From Insolitispirillum peregrinum (GTDB lineage Bacteria > Pseudomonadota > Alphaproteobacteria > Rhodospirillales > Rhodospirillaceae): a DNA stretch of 64,000 bases. Below the pieces are notes generated by a model, which was given only the letters and a program-made list of their open reading frames with translations, made no database searches and was not told the origin of the DNA. Every line of letters starts with the position of its first letter. Position 1 is the stretch's first letter. This document shows, piece after piece, positions 9,129 to 16,084 of the stretch. Location: assembly GCF_042665255.1 (NCBI RefSeq), contig NZ_JBHTCD010000001.1. One strand, written 5' to 3'. A program made the translations under genes and the position numbers.

Positions 9129-9974
9129 TCAGTACCCGGCAGACTGCTTCAGAAGATCGCTTTCCAGCTTGGGCTGGCTGGCGAAGATCGCTTCGATGGC
9201 CGCAGCAGCCAGCGCCTCGGCCCCTTCGCCGTCCACCGGCCTGGCCTTCTGGGCGCGCGCCTTGGGGGCAAAGACCTTCTTCACCACCGTCGGCGAGCCG
9301 CGCAGGCCGCAACGGGTCATGTCTTCGATGCCCGCCGCCGCCGCCGACCACACGCGCACATCAGCCCGTGCCGCCCGGAACATGTCATCCATGGTGCCGT
9401 AACGGATCTGGTTGGTGCCTTCCAGCATGGTAATCATGCACGGCAGCGAGGTCTTCAGGACCTGCACGCCCCCCTCGGAGCGGCGATGAACGACGATTTC
9501 GCGCTTCGCCGGATCGACCGATTCCACTTTCTGGACATAGGTCAACTGCTGCATGCCCAACCGGCAGCAAATCCCCGGACCCACCTGTGCAGTATCGCCA
9601 TCAATGGTCTGCTTGCCCGCAAACACCATGTCCACCGGCTCGGTTTCCATGATCTTCTGAATGGCGGTCGCCAGCGCGAACGAGGTCGCCAGGGTATCAG
9701 ACCCGGCAAAGAACCGGTCCGTCAGCAAAACGGCATCATCCGCACCAATCCCCAACGCCTTGCGCAGGGAGTCTTCGGCCATCGGCGGCCCCATGGTCAG
9801 GACCGTCACCTTGCCACCGAACGCATCGCGCAGACGCAACGCTTCTTCCAGTGAGAACAGGTCATAGGGGTTGATGATGGTCGGCACGCCCTGACGCATG
9901 ATGGTGTTGGTCACCGGGTGAACGCGGATCTGCGCGCTGTCAGGTACCTGTTTGATGCAAACGACGATGTGCAT
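9129..9974 (-). CDS. fixA: FixA electron transfer flavoprotein beta-like subunit
   Basis: 281 residues beginning HIVVCIKQVPDSAQIRVHP, typical of FixA/ETF-beta. The nucleotide-binding stretch AGKQTIDGDTAQVGP is present. It is the partner of FixB in the NADH-oxidising bifurcating complex. It is the first gene of the fixABCX operon, with AAGGAG 7-8 nt before the ATG. It has its own sigma54 promoter and NifA site, separate from the nifUSVW operon, whose terminator lies 217 bp upstream. Confidence 0.96.
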   Translation of the reverse strand: MHIVVCIKQVPDSAQIRVHPVTNTIMRQGVPTIINPYDLFSLEEALRLRDAFGGKVTVLTMGPPMAEDSLRKALGIGADDAVLLTDRFFAGSDTLATSFALATAIQKIMETEPVDMVFAGKQTIDGDTAQVGPGICCRLGMQQLTYVQKVESVDPAKREIVVHRRSEGGVQVLKTSLPCMITMLEGTNQIRYGTMDDMFRAARADVRVWSAAAAGIEDMTRCGLRGSPTVVKKVFAPKARAQKARPVDGEGAEALAAAAIEAIFASQPKLESDLLKQSAGY

Positions 9975-10018
9975 TCCCCACTCCTTCAGCCAGCGGCTTG
10001 AAATTCTGAAGGGAGCAA

Positions 10019-10034
10019 TGCAAACAGCGTTCCA
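10019..10034 (-). promoter_or_regulatory. Sigma54 (-24/-12) promoter of fixABCX
   Basis: Read on the minus strand: TGGAACGCTGTTTGCA. This matches the sigma54 consensus TGGCACG-N4-TTGCA at all but one position, with GG and GC exactly 12 bp apart. Transcription should start near 10008, leaving a leader of about 34 nt to fixA. Confidence 0.88.
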
Positions 10035-10063
10035 GTTTCAGGATAAATTTATAAATCGTTGTT

Positions 10064-10076
10064 TATCAATGAATTA
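10064..10076 (+). promoter_or_regulatory. Predicted IHF site in the fixA promoter
   Basis: TATCAATGAATTA fits the IHF consensus WATCAA-N4-TTR with no mismatch. It lies in AT-rich DNA about midway between the NifA site and the sigma54 promoter, where a bend would bring NifA to the polymerase. Confidence 0.7.
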
Positions 10077-10133
10077 ACTCATGATTTTAGAGAAGATCAA
10101 GCATTCATCACCCCGGACCAAACACGACAGAAA

Positions 10134-10149
10134 TGTCGTATTAGCGACA
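10134..10149 (-). promoter_or_regulatory. NifA upstream activator site of fixABCX
   Basis: TGTCGTATTAGCGACA is an exact TGT-N10-ACA NifA site. It is centred about 115 bp upstream of the -24 element of fixA, a normal distance for enhancer binding. Confidence 0.85.
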
Positions 10150-10190
10150 GCTTTCCCTTCAAACGGAACAAAGCCCGCCCCGCAGCGACA

Positions 10191-10224
10191 ATAAAAAACG
10201 GGGAGCATGATCCTGCCCCCCGTT
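10191..10224 (-). terminator. Terminator of the nifUSVW operon
   Basis: A stem AACGGGG...CCCCGTT (10197-10203 with 10218-10224), extended by GCA/TGC past one mismatch, lies 33 bp after the nifW stop. On the minus strand a TTTTTTATTG tract follows. It separates nifW from the fixA regulatory region. Confidence 0.82.
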
Positions 10225-10256
10225 CGCGCGTCACCCTCAAAGAGAAGACCGACGCA

Positions 10257-10583
10257 TCATTCAGCCTTTTGCAACGGCTCGATGGCATCCAGTCCGATGA
10301 AGGCCTGCCCCTTGACCTGCTGAAACACCTTGAACACCCGCTCGGTCACCGCATCGGATGACACAAAGTCAGCATGGGCCTGCGCCAGCTTGTCCTGATA
10401 CAGCGCCTTCAGGGCCGCATCACTCAGACCGGTCAGGGTTTCCCGTCCCAGATAGTCGTGCAGCCGCTTGAGGATATGCAGGCGGTTGACCCGCACCACA
10501 TGCTCGTCATAGGGCACATCCAGCGCCTTGAAAAAGTCCTCGGCCGAGGACAGGGAGGCCATCTGTTGCAGAAATTCGCTCAT
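10257..10583 (-). CDS. nifW: NifW nitrogenase stabilising/protective protein
   Basis: 108 residues, the normal NifW size. It begins SEFLQQMASLSSAEDFF and has the conserved helical pattern (VVRVNRLHILKRLHDYL). NifW associates with the MoFe protein and is thought to protect it from oxygen or help late assembly. A TTG at 10592 is also in frame but lies right on the ribosome-binding site. The ATG at 10583, 9-10 nt after AGGAG, was chosen. It is the last gene of the iscA-like-nifUSVW operon, 41 bp after nifV. Confidence 0.93.
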   Translation of the reverse strand: MSEFLQQMASLSSAEDFFKALDVPYDEHVVRVNRLHILKRLHDYLGRETLTGLSDAALKALYQDKLAQAHADFVSSDAVTERVFKVFQQVKGQAFIGLDAIEPLQKAE

Positions 10584-10624
10584 CGTCAGCAATCTCCTGA
10601 AGGGGGGAAGAGAGGTTTTACAAA

Positions 10625-11839
10625 TCAGCTATGCCAGACCCGGGGGCCATCCGATGGTGGCAGCGAAGAGTCCATCATGCCCAGCGCCGCATCGCGGATC
10701 AGGCGGGTTTCCTCGAAAAAGCGGCACAGATCGGCAGGGGTCGGCGCCTGCTTGGTGGCCTCGGCATGGGCGCGCACACGGGCCAGAATGGCGCGGGCCT
10801 GCGGTTTTCCCACCACCAGCCCCAAACCTTCCAAAGCGTGATCAATGGCGGCCAGCCCGGAATGCTTGCCCAGCACCAGTTGGTGTTCCCGCCCCAGCAC
10901 ATGCGGATCAAGGGCCTGATAATTCGCCGGATCGGCCAGCAGGCCATGGACATGGATGCCGGATTCATGGGTAAACACCCCGGCCCCGACAATCGACTTG
11001 TTGACCGGGATCGGACGGCCAGAGGCCTGAGCCACCAACTCGGACACCATCGGCAGCGCCTTGGGCGCAATGCCGGTGCTGCGGCCATAGACCTGTTGCA
11101 GGGCCACCACCACTTCTTCCAGCGGCGCATTCCCGGCCCGTTCACCCAGCCCGTTGACAGTGGTCGAAACGTGGGTTGCCCCCCCCAGCACCGCCGCCAG
11201 AGAATTGGCCGTCGCCAGCCCGAGATCATCGTGGCTGTGGATTTCCAGTTCCAGACTGCTGCCCGCCCGCAAGGCGGTGAACGCCGCATGGGTCTGGAAC
11301 GGGTCGAGAATCCCCAGAGTATCGGCAAAGCGGAAACGGCGGGCTCCCGCCTGCTCCGCCACGGCGATCACCTGCTTCAGAAACTCGAGGTCCGCCCGCG
11401 AGCTGTCCTCACCGCCCAGCGCCACCGCCAGCCCCTGATCCACCGCATGACGCACCATACGGTCCACCTGCTCCAGCACCCAGGGGCGGGTTTGCTTCAG
11501 CTTGCCGCTGATCTGCTGATCGGACACCGGCACCGACACGTTGACCGCAGGCACACCGCACGCGGCGGCAAGGTCAATGTCATCGCGGCGCAAACGGCAC
11601 CAGGCAATCGGCGTGGCCCGCAAGCCAAGATCGACCACCGCCCGAATCCCGTCGCGTTCCTCATCGCCCATCGCCGGAATGCCAACTTCCAGTTCGGGCA
11701 CACCAGCGTCATCCAGCGCCTTGGCAATCGCCAGCTTTTCCTGACGTGTGAACGCCACCCCGGCGGTTTGCTCACCGTCGCGCAGGGTGGTGTCATTAAT
11801 CATCACCAGAGAGTGTGGTTGGGACTTTTTCCGGGGCAT
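10625..11839 (-). CDS. nifV: NifV homocitrate synthase
   Basis: 404 residues. The DRE-TIM active site of the isopropylmalate/homocitrate synthase family is visible (INDTTLRDGEQTAGVAF), as is the metal-binding HSHDDLGLATANSLAA. It condenses acetyl-CoA with 2-oxoglutarate to give homocitrate, the organic ligand of FeMo-cofactor. The frame is open further upstream to 11968, but AGGGG 7 nt before the ATG at 11839 and family length favour this start. Its place between nifS and nifW supports homocitrate synthase over isopropylmalate synthase. Confidence 0.95.
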   Translation of the reverse strand: MPRKKSQPHSLVMINDTTLRDGEQTAGVAFTRQEKLAIAKALDDAGVPELEVGIPAMGDEERDGIRAVVDLGLRATPIAWCRLRRDDIDLAAACGVPAVNVSVPVSDQQISGKLKQTRPWVLEQVDRMVRHAVDQGLAVALGGEDSSRADLEFLKQVIAVAEQAGARRFRFADTLGILDPFQTHAAFTALRAGSSLELEIHSHDDLGLATANSLAAVLGGATHVSTTVNGLGERAGNAPLEEVVVALQQVYGRSTGIAPKALPMVSELVAQASGRPIPVNKSIVGAGVFTHESGIHVHGLLADPANYQALDPHVLGREHQLVLGKHSGLAAIDHALEGLGLVVGKPQARAILARVRAHAEATKQAPTPADLCRFFEETRLIRDAALGMMDSSLPPSDGPRVWHS

Positions 11840-11921
11840 CGCTGACCCCTCCCCTGTGTCTGAACGCGGAACACCCGGGAGCCAGCCGCCGCCGTTGGCA
11901 ACGACCAGCCCCCGGGCAGGA

Positions 11922-13136
11922 TCAGGCGTAATCCGGCTGAAAGGCATCCGCGCGCGGCTTGTCACCATCCCAGTACGGCGACAGCGCCCGCAGGCGGCTG
12001 ATGATCGCCGGGACGTGGGAAATCACGTAGTCGATTTCGTCTTCGGTGGTTTCCCGTGACAGCGAGAAACGGGTGGCGCTGTGCGCGGCAGTGAAGGGAA
12101 TTTGCATCGCCCGCAGCACATGGCTGGGTTCCAGCGACCCCGAGGTACAGGCCGAGCCCGACGAGGCGGCAATGCCCATCCGGTTGAGGAACAGCAGGAT
12201 GGCTTCGCCTTCGATATATTCAAAGGCAATGTTGGTGGTGTTCGGCAGACGGTTGCGCACGTCGCCGGTCACAAAGGCATGCGACACCTGACTGATGATC
12301 CCCTGCTCCAGCTTGTCGCGCAGGCGGGCCACTTCGGTGTTTTCATGCTCCATGTAGCTCAGGGCCAGCTCGCAGGCCTTGCCCAGCCCGATGATGCCGG
12401 TGGTGTTCTCGGTCCCGGCCCGCCGCTCGCGTTCCTGATGACCGCCGCGGATCAGCGGACGGAAGCGCGTGCCGCGCTTCAGGTACAGCGCGCCGATCCC
12501 CTTGGGGGCGTGCAGCTTGTGCCCGGACAGCGACAGCATGTCGATATCGCTGTTTTTCAGGTCCAGCGCCACCTTGCCCACCGCCTGCACCGCATCGGTG
12601 TGGAACAGGATGCCATAGGGCTTGGCCATTTCCGCCAGTCCCTCGACCGGGAACAGGGTACCGGTTTCGTTGTTGGCGTACATGATCGAGGCAATTGCCA
12701 CCCGGTCCGACAGCGCCGCCTTGTAGGCCGCCACATCCAGCCGCCCCTGCTTGTCGACCGGGATGATGTGGATGGTGTAGTCCTTGTGCTTTTTCAGGTA
12801 ATCGCACAACGACAGGATCGCCGGATGCTCCACTGCCGTGGTGATGATTTCCCGCCGTTCCGGGGCCAGGTCCAGCGCCGACAGGATGGCGGCATTGTCG
12901 CTTTCCGTCCCGCCCGAGGTGAACACGATCTCGCTGTCGTGCTCGGCCCCCAGCAAGGCAGCCACCTGCGCCCGCGCCTCGCGCACCTTGGCCCCGACCT
13001 GCGAGCCAAAGGAGTGGATCGACGACGGATTACCGAACTGCTCGCTGAAGAACGGCAGCATCTCTTCCACCACCCGCGGATCACAGCGGGTGGTGGCGTT
13101 GTTGTCCAGATAGATCGACTTGATATCAGTGGTCAT
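11922..13136 (-). CDS. nifS: NifS cysteine desulfurase
   Basis: 404 residues. Class V PLP-dependent aminotransferase fold: the Schiff-base lysine is in LSLSGHKLHAPKG and the persulfide cysteine in SGSACTSGSLEPSHVL. It releases sulfur from cysteine for Fe-S clusters built on NifU. The start was set at the ATG at 13136 (MTTDIKSIYLDNNATT), because the family begins with this strand and the 24-residue upstream extension is Arg/Cys-rich and unlike NifS. It follows nifU after 142 bp that contain an inverted repeat. Confidence 0.95.
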   Translation of the reverse strand: MTTDIKSIYLDNNATTRCDPRVVEEMLPFFSEQFGNPSSIHSFGSQVGAKVREARAQVAALLGAEHDSEIVFTSGGTESDNAAILSALDLAPERREIITTAVEHPAILSLCDYLKKHKDYTIHIIPVDKQGRLDVAAYKAALSDRVAIASIMYANNETGTLFPVEGLAEMAKPYGILFHTDAVQAVGKVALDLKNSDIDMLSLSGHKLHAPKGIGALYLKRGTRFRPLIRGGHQERERRAGTENTTGIIGLGKACELALSYMEHENTEVARLRDKLEQGIISQVSHAFVTGDVRNRLPNTTNIAFEYIEGEAILLFLNRMGIAASSGSACTSGSLEPSHVLRAMQIPFTAAHSATRFSLSRETTEDEIDYVISHVPAIISRLRALSPYWDGDKPRADAFQPDYA

Positions 13137-13211
13137 GACCGCAGTCCTTTTAGAGCAAATCCCGAGCAGATGGACACATCTGCGACGACGCATTTGCTTA
13201 AACAACAAATC

Positions 13212-13257
13212 ATTAGAGCATTTATCGTGATCCTTGGAGACCGAGAAATGCTCTAAT
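13212..13257. repeat. 12-bp perfect inverted repeat between nifU and nifS
   Basis: ATTAGAGCATTT (13212-13223) and AAATGCTCTAAT (13246-13257) flank a 22-bp spacer. It could form a strong hairpin in the operon mRNA between nifU and nifS. No U-tract follows. The AGAGCATT end resembles the outer arm of the palindromic repeats elsewhere in the window. Confidence 0.8.
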
Positions 13258-13278
13258 GCTCTGGTCCGGAGACGGGCA

Positions 13279-14241
13279 TCAGGCGTCCATCAGGCGACGG
13301 GCATCGGCGGGGATCACCCGCACCGGACGACCCAGCTTTTCCATCAGGGCACCCTGCACCCCTTGCAGGGTGATCGAGCTCATCTGGCAGCCCGAGCAGG
13401 CTCCCTTCAGATGCACAAAGACCGAATCCCCATCCACATCCACCAGTTCCACATCGCCACCGTCGGCCTGCAGGTGCGGGCGCAGCTCTTCGATCGCCTG
13501 CTGGATGATCATGATCTTTTGCAGGTTGGTCATGCCCGGCTTGACCGGCTGAGCCTTTTTGGCTTCAGCGGCCAGCGGCGAAATCTGGATCAGCGGAGCC
13601 GCCTTGGCGGCCGGCTTGACCCCGCCCAGCGTAAAGGCTTCGGCCGAGGTCAGCATGCCTTCGGTGACCATTTCGGCGTTCACTTCGGCCAGCTTTTCTT
13701 CCAGCTTTTCGTGACAGGTCTTGCAAGCCCCGCCAGCCTTGGTATAGGCGGTCAGTTGCTCCAGCGAGGTCAGCTTGTTGCCGCGCACCGCCCGTTCCAC
13801 CATGCCTTCGTCGATCCCGAAGCACTTGCACAGCAGCGCGCCTTCTTCGTGATCGTCTTCGGCCAGCTCTTCGCCGGTGTAGTTGGCAATCGCCGCCAAC
13901 AGGGCTTCATGGCCCATCACCGAGCAATGCATCTTTTCCGGCGGCAGGCCACCGAGGAAATCAGCGATATCCTGATTGGTGATCTTTTTGGCCTCGTCGA
14001 TGGTCTTGCCAATCACCAGCTCGGTCAGGGCCGAGGAGGACGCAATGGCCGAACCGCAGCCAAAGGTCTGGAATTTCGCGTCAGTGATCACCATCGTTTC
14101 GGGGTCAACCTTGATCATCAACCGCAGCGCATCGCCGCAGGAAATCGAGCCGACTTCGCCGACGCCATCGGGGTTGTCAATCACCCCGGCATTCTTCGGA
14201 TCAAAGAAATAGTCCTTAACCTTATCGGTGTAGTTCCACAT
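13279..14241 (-). CDS. nifU: NifU Fe-S cluster scaffold
   Basis: 320 residues with the full three-domain NifU architecture. The N-terminal IscU-like domain carries the scaffold cysteines (SISCGDALRL at C35, FGCGSAIASSS, MHCSVMGHEALL). The central domain holds a permanent [2Fe-2S] cluster (CKCFGIDEG and GGACKTCHEKL). The C-terminal Nfu domain has the CSGCQMS motif. It assembles [4Fe-4S] clusters for NifH and NifDK with sulfur from NifS. It is the second gene of the operon, 64 bp after the iscA-like gene. The organism probably has separate housekeeping Fe-S machinery elsewhere. Confidence 0.96.
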   Translation of the reverse strand: MWNYTDKVKDYFFDPKNAGVIDNPDGVGEVGSISCGDALRLMIKVDPETMVITDAKFQTFGCGSAIASSSALTELVIGKTIDEAKKITNQDIADFLGGLPPEKMHCSVMGHEALLAAIANYTGEELAEDDHEEGALLCKCFGIDEGMVERAVRGNKLTSLEQLTAYTKAGGACKTCHEKLEEKLAEVNAEMVTEGMLTSAEAFTLGGVKPAAKAAPLIQISPLAAEAKKAQPVKPGMTNLQKIMIIQQAIEELRPHLQADGGDVELVDVDGDSVFVHLKGACSGCQMSSITLQGVQGALMEKLGRPVRVIPADARRLMDA

Positions 14242-14305
14242 CGCGGGGGAGACCTTTCGTTCCAGAAATCGTGTCGTCTTTTTTTATGACAGCAGCAGGG
14301 TCAGC

Positions 14306-14626
14306 TCAGGCGGCGAAGGATTTCCCGCACGAGCACTTGCCCTCGGCATTGGGGTTTTCGAACTGAAAGCCCGACCCCTGAATGCTTTCGACGTAATCCA
14401 GCACCGTGCCCTGGATCAGCGAGGCACTGGGGCCATCGACGAACACCTGCACATCGCCGAAATTCAGAACGGTGTCGCCCTCTTCCGGGCCATACACCAG
14501 CCCCATCCGGTACTGATAGCCAGCGCAACCGCCCGCTGAGACCATAATCCGCAAGCCGGACGCTTCGCCCTTGACCTTGCGGATGGCGGCTTTGGCGGCT
14601 TCGGTTACTTCAATCACGTTTGCCAT
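14306..14626 (-). CDS. Nif-type IscA/HesB A-type Fe-S carrier
   Basis: 106 residues of the HesB/IscA family. The three conserved cysteines are C34 (SAGGCAGYQY) and C98/C100 (KCSCGKSF). Its position directly before nifU and behind a NifA/sigma54 promoter marks it as the nitrogen-fixation paralogue (IscA-nif), which binds and delivers Fe or Fe-S clusters. The ATG at 14626 was chosen because AAGGAGG precedes it. A longer in-frame version starting at 14668 would begin upstream of the predicted transcription start and is unlikely. Confidence 0.93.
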   Translation of the reverse strand: MANVIEVTEAAKAAIRKVKGEASGLRIMVSAGGCAGYQYRMGLVYGPEEGDTVLNFGDVQVFVDGPSASLIQGTVLDYVESIQGSGFQFENPNAEGKCSCGKSFAA

Positions 14627-14668
14627 GGGGAAGACCCTCCTTGACAGGAATGTTCTGCCATCCTGCAA

Positions 14669-14684
14669 AGCAAGGAGTGTGCCA
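14669..14684 (-). promoter_or_regulatory. Sigma54 (-24/-12) promoter of the iscA-like-nifUSVW operon
   Basis: Minus strand TGGCACACTCCTTGCT: exact TGGCAC, N5, TTGC with GG-GC spacing of 12 bp. The predicted start is near 14657, giving a leader of about 30 nt. Confidence 0.9.
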
Positions 14685-14758
14685 ATCCATTAGTTCATTG
14701 TTTTTACTATATTTCTTGTATTGTGCGACAGCGACATTCCCGACAAACACGACGTCTT

Positions 14759-14774
14759 TGTCGGATAGGGGACA
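14759..14774 (-). promoter_or_regulatory. NifA upstream activator site of the nifUSVW operon
   Basis: TGTCGGATAGGGGACA is an exact TGT-N10-ACA site inside a longer TTTGT...ACAAA symmetry. It is centred about 82 bp upstream of the -24 element. It shares TGTCG with the fixA site. Confidence 0.85.
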
Positions 14775-14854
14775 AAACCAGTACTATTTTTATGGCTATT
14801 ATTTCAGCTGGGTCTGCCGCAGACCCACCACCTGTCCAGTCCATTGGAAGAAAA

Positions 14855-14885
14855 CAAAAAAGCCTCCCGTTATCAGCGGGAGGCC
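14855..14885 (-). terminator. Terminator insulating the nif operon from upstream transcription
   Basis: An 8-bp stem GCCTCCCG / CGGGAGGC (14862-14869, 14877-14884) is followed on the minus strand by TTTTTTG. It would stop transcripts coming from the gene ending at 15029 before they enter the nif promoter. Confidence 0.85.
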
Positions 14886-14989
14886 CTTTGCAGGCTGATC
14901 AGTCCTTCCCTCAGCCTCCAACGGAGCCTCAGGATAAAATCATTTTATTTCAGCAGGTTAAAATCATACAGACAAAACCGACACTGCAC

Positions 14990-15022
14990 TGTCGGAAACA
15001 GGACAAAACCGGTCCTGTTTCC
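14990..15022. other. Hairpin with an embedded NifA-like motif
   Basis: A perfect 11-bp stem GGAAACAGGAC / GTCCTGTTTCC (14994-15004, 15012-15022) lies 6 bp after the stop at 15029 and has no U-tract. Its left arm also contains TGTCGGAAACAGGACA (14990-15005), an exact TGT-N10-ACA. The match may be a by-product of the hairpin, since no -24/-12 element is found at a usual distance on either side. Confidence 0.5.
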
Positions 15023-15028
15023 AGAGCA

Positions 15029-15487
15029 TCATCGTTTCCGCTCACCCGCACGACACAGCGGCGCACCGGCGGCGTCCATCATCATGCGCAGGAACGGATT
15101 GTTCTGCCCGCTCCACAGGCCCGCACCAACCTGCATCCACGATTGCATCACCTGTTCCCCCATCTGCTGCCACAGGGCAAAGGGGTTCATCATGGATGCC
15201 ATCGGCGCAGACTGCCCCGGAAATGCCCCAGTCAGAATCCCCGGTAACGCCCCCGGAGCCATCTGCGCCCACAACAATGCCGGATTTCCCAGCGCAGGCA
15301 AAATGTCCCGCGCCACCGCGTCAAAGCCAGGATAGGCCCGCATGGTGATGGTCACCATTTCAGCGCCCCGTTCGGGATCATCCCGGCGGATGATTTCCAG
15401 ATCGAGGTTTGGCAAATGGCCGGTAATGCGTGTGACGTCTTCGGATACGGCTTGCGGAGACGGCTGGTTCGACGTGCTGGTCTTCAT
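15029..15487 (-). CDS. Met-rich small protein of unknown function
   Basis: 152 residues, not recognised. The N-terminal half has a strand-rich stretch (LEIIRRDDPERGAEMVTITM). The C-terminal half is rich in Met, Gln and Trp (NPFALWQQMGEQVMQSWMQ), somewhat like phasin or PHA-associated helices, though this resemblance is weak. There is no signal peptide and no clear membrane helix. Two ATGs are adjacent; 15487 was preferred because GAGGG is too close to the first. It stands alone between the membrane-protein gene and the nif operon, followed by a hairpin and a terminator. Coding is supported by normal codon use. Confidence 0.65.
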   Translation of the reverse strand: MKTSTSNQPSPQAVSEDVTRITGHLPNLDLEIIRRDDPERGAEMVTITMRAYPGFDAVARDILPALGNPALLWAQMAPGALPGILTGAFPGQSAPMASMMNPFALWQQMGEQVMQSWMQVGAGLWSGQNNPFLRMMMDAAGAPLCRAGERKR

Positions 15488-15580
15488 CATTCCCTCACAC
15501 CAGAGCGGTTGCGATCGCAGGCAACATCAGGACTGTCTCATGGTCCATCCCGGAAAGAAACCCTCGGGATGCCATCAGCC

Positions 15581-16084
15581 TCACCGCGGCTTGCCCGGCG
15601 GCGGCGGAGCATCAAAATCATCCTCGGCAGATTTTGTAACCTCGGTGCCCCACTCTTCGACCAGTTCCTTCTGCCGACTGCGCAACGCCGCCAGACGACG
15701 GCTGGAGGTCAGGGTGAGAACAGTCGTCACCACCGCAGGCGTGGCAGCAAAGATCATCCAGCCCGCCGCAGCCGAGCCAAAAATGGTCATCAGGGCAAAA
15801 ACATCGGACAGGATGTTCAGAACCTCGGGCACCGAATGGTCGCCGGTCCACAGGTTCAGCAAATACGGCACCGCTCCGGCAAAATTCAAACCGCCGACGG
15901 TCATTCCGCCATATCGCTTGACGCTGCGGTCCACCACCAGCGCCACAAAGGTCGGCAGCAGCGCAATCCCCAGAAAGACCACTGTCGGCAGAAACAGAAA
16001 CAGCAGCGGCACACCCAAAGCCAACAGGCCGATGTTCCGTTTGATGCTGCCGGGGGGGGCTGCCTTGCTTTTTGCTGCCGCCAT
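15581..16084 (-). CDS. Small membrane protein coupled to the pseudokinase
   Basis: 167 residues, function unknown. Three to four hydrophobic segments are visible (GLLALGVPLLFLFLPTVVF, then ALLPTFVALVV, FALMTIFGSAAAGWMIF and TPAVVTTVLTL). A charged cytoplasmic tail ends in DAPPPPGKPR. The ATG at 16084 overlaps the TGA of the preceding gene by one base (TGATG), and GAGG lies 8 nt upstream, so the two genes are almost certainly translationally coupled and may act together. Confidence 0.8.
   Translation of the reverse strand: MAAAKSKAAPPGSIKRNIGLLALGVPLLFLFLPTVVFLGIALLPTFVALVVDRSVKRYGGMTVGGLNFAGAVPYLLNLWTGDHSVPEVLNILSDVFALMTIFGSAAAGWMIFAATPAVVTTVLTLTSSRRLAALRSRQKELVEEWGTEVTKSAEDDFDAPPPPGKPR

Noticed and set aside
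14627..14668. Longer start (14668) for the IscA-like protein
   Set aside because: It would begin before the predicted sigma54 transcription start and its added residues do not match the family; the ATG at 14626 has a strong AAGGAGG.
14990..15005. Third NifA site as a firm call
   Set aside because: The TGT-N10-ACA falls inside a perfect hairpin and no -24/-12 element is at a usual distance, so it is kept only as a possible site.
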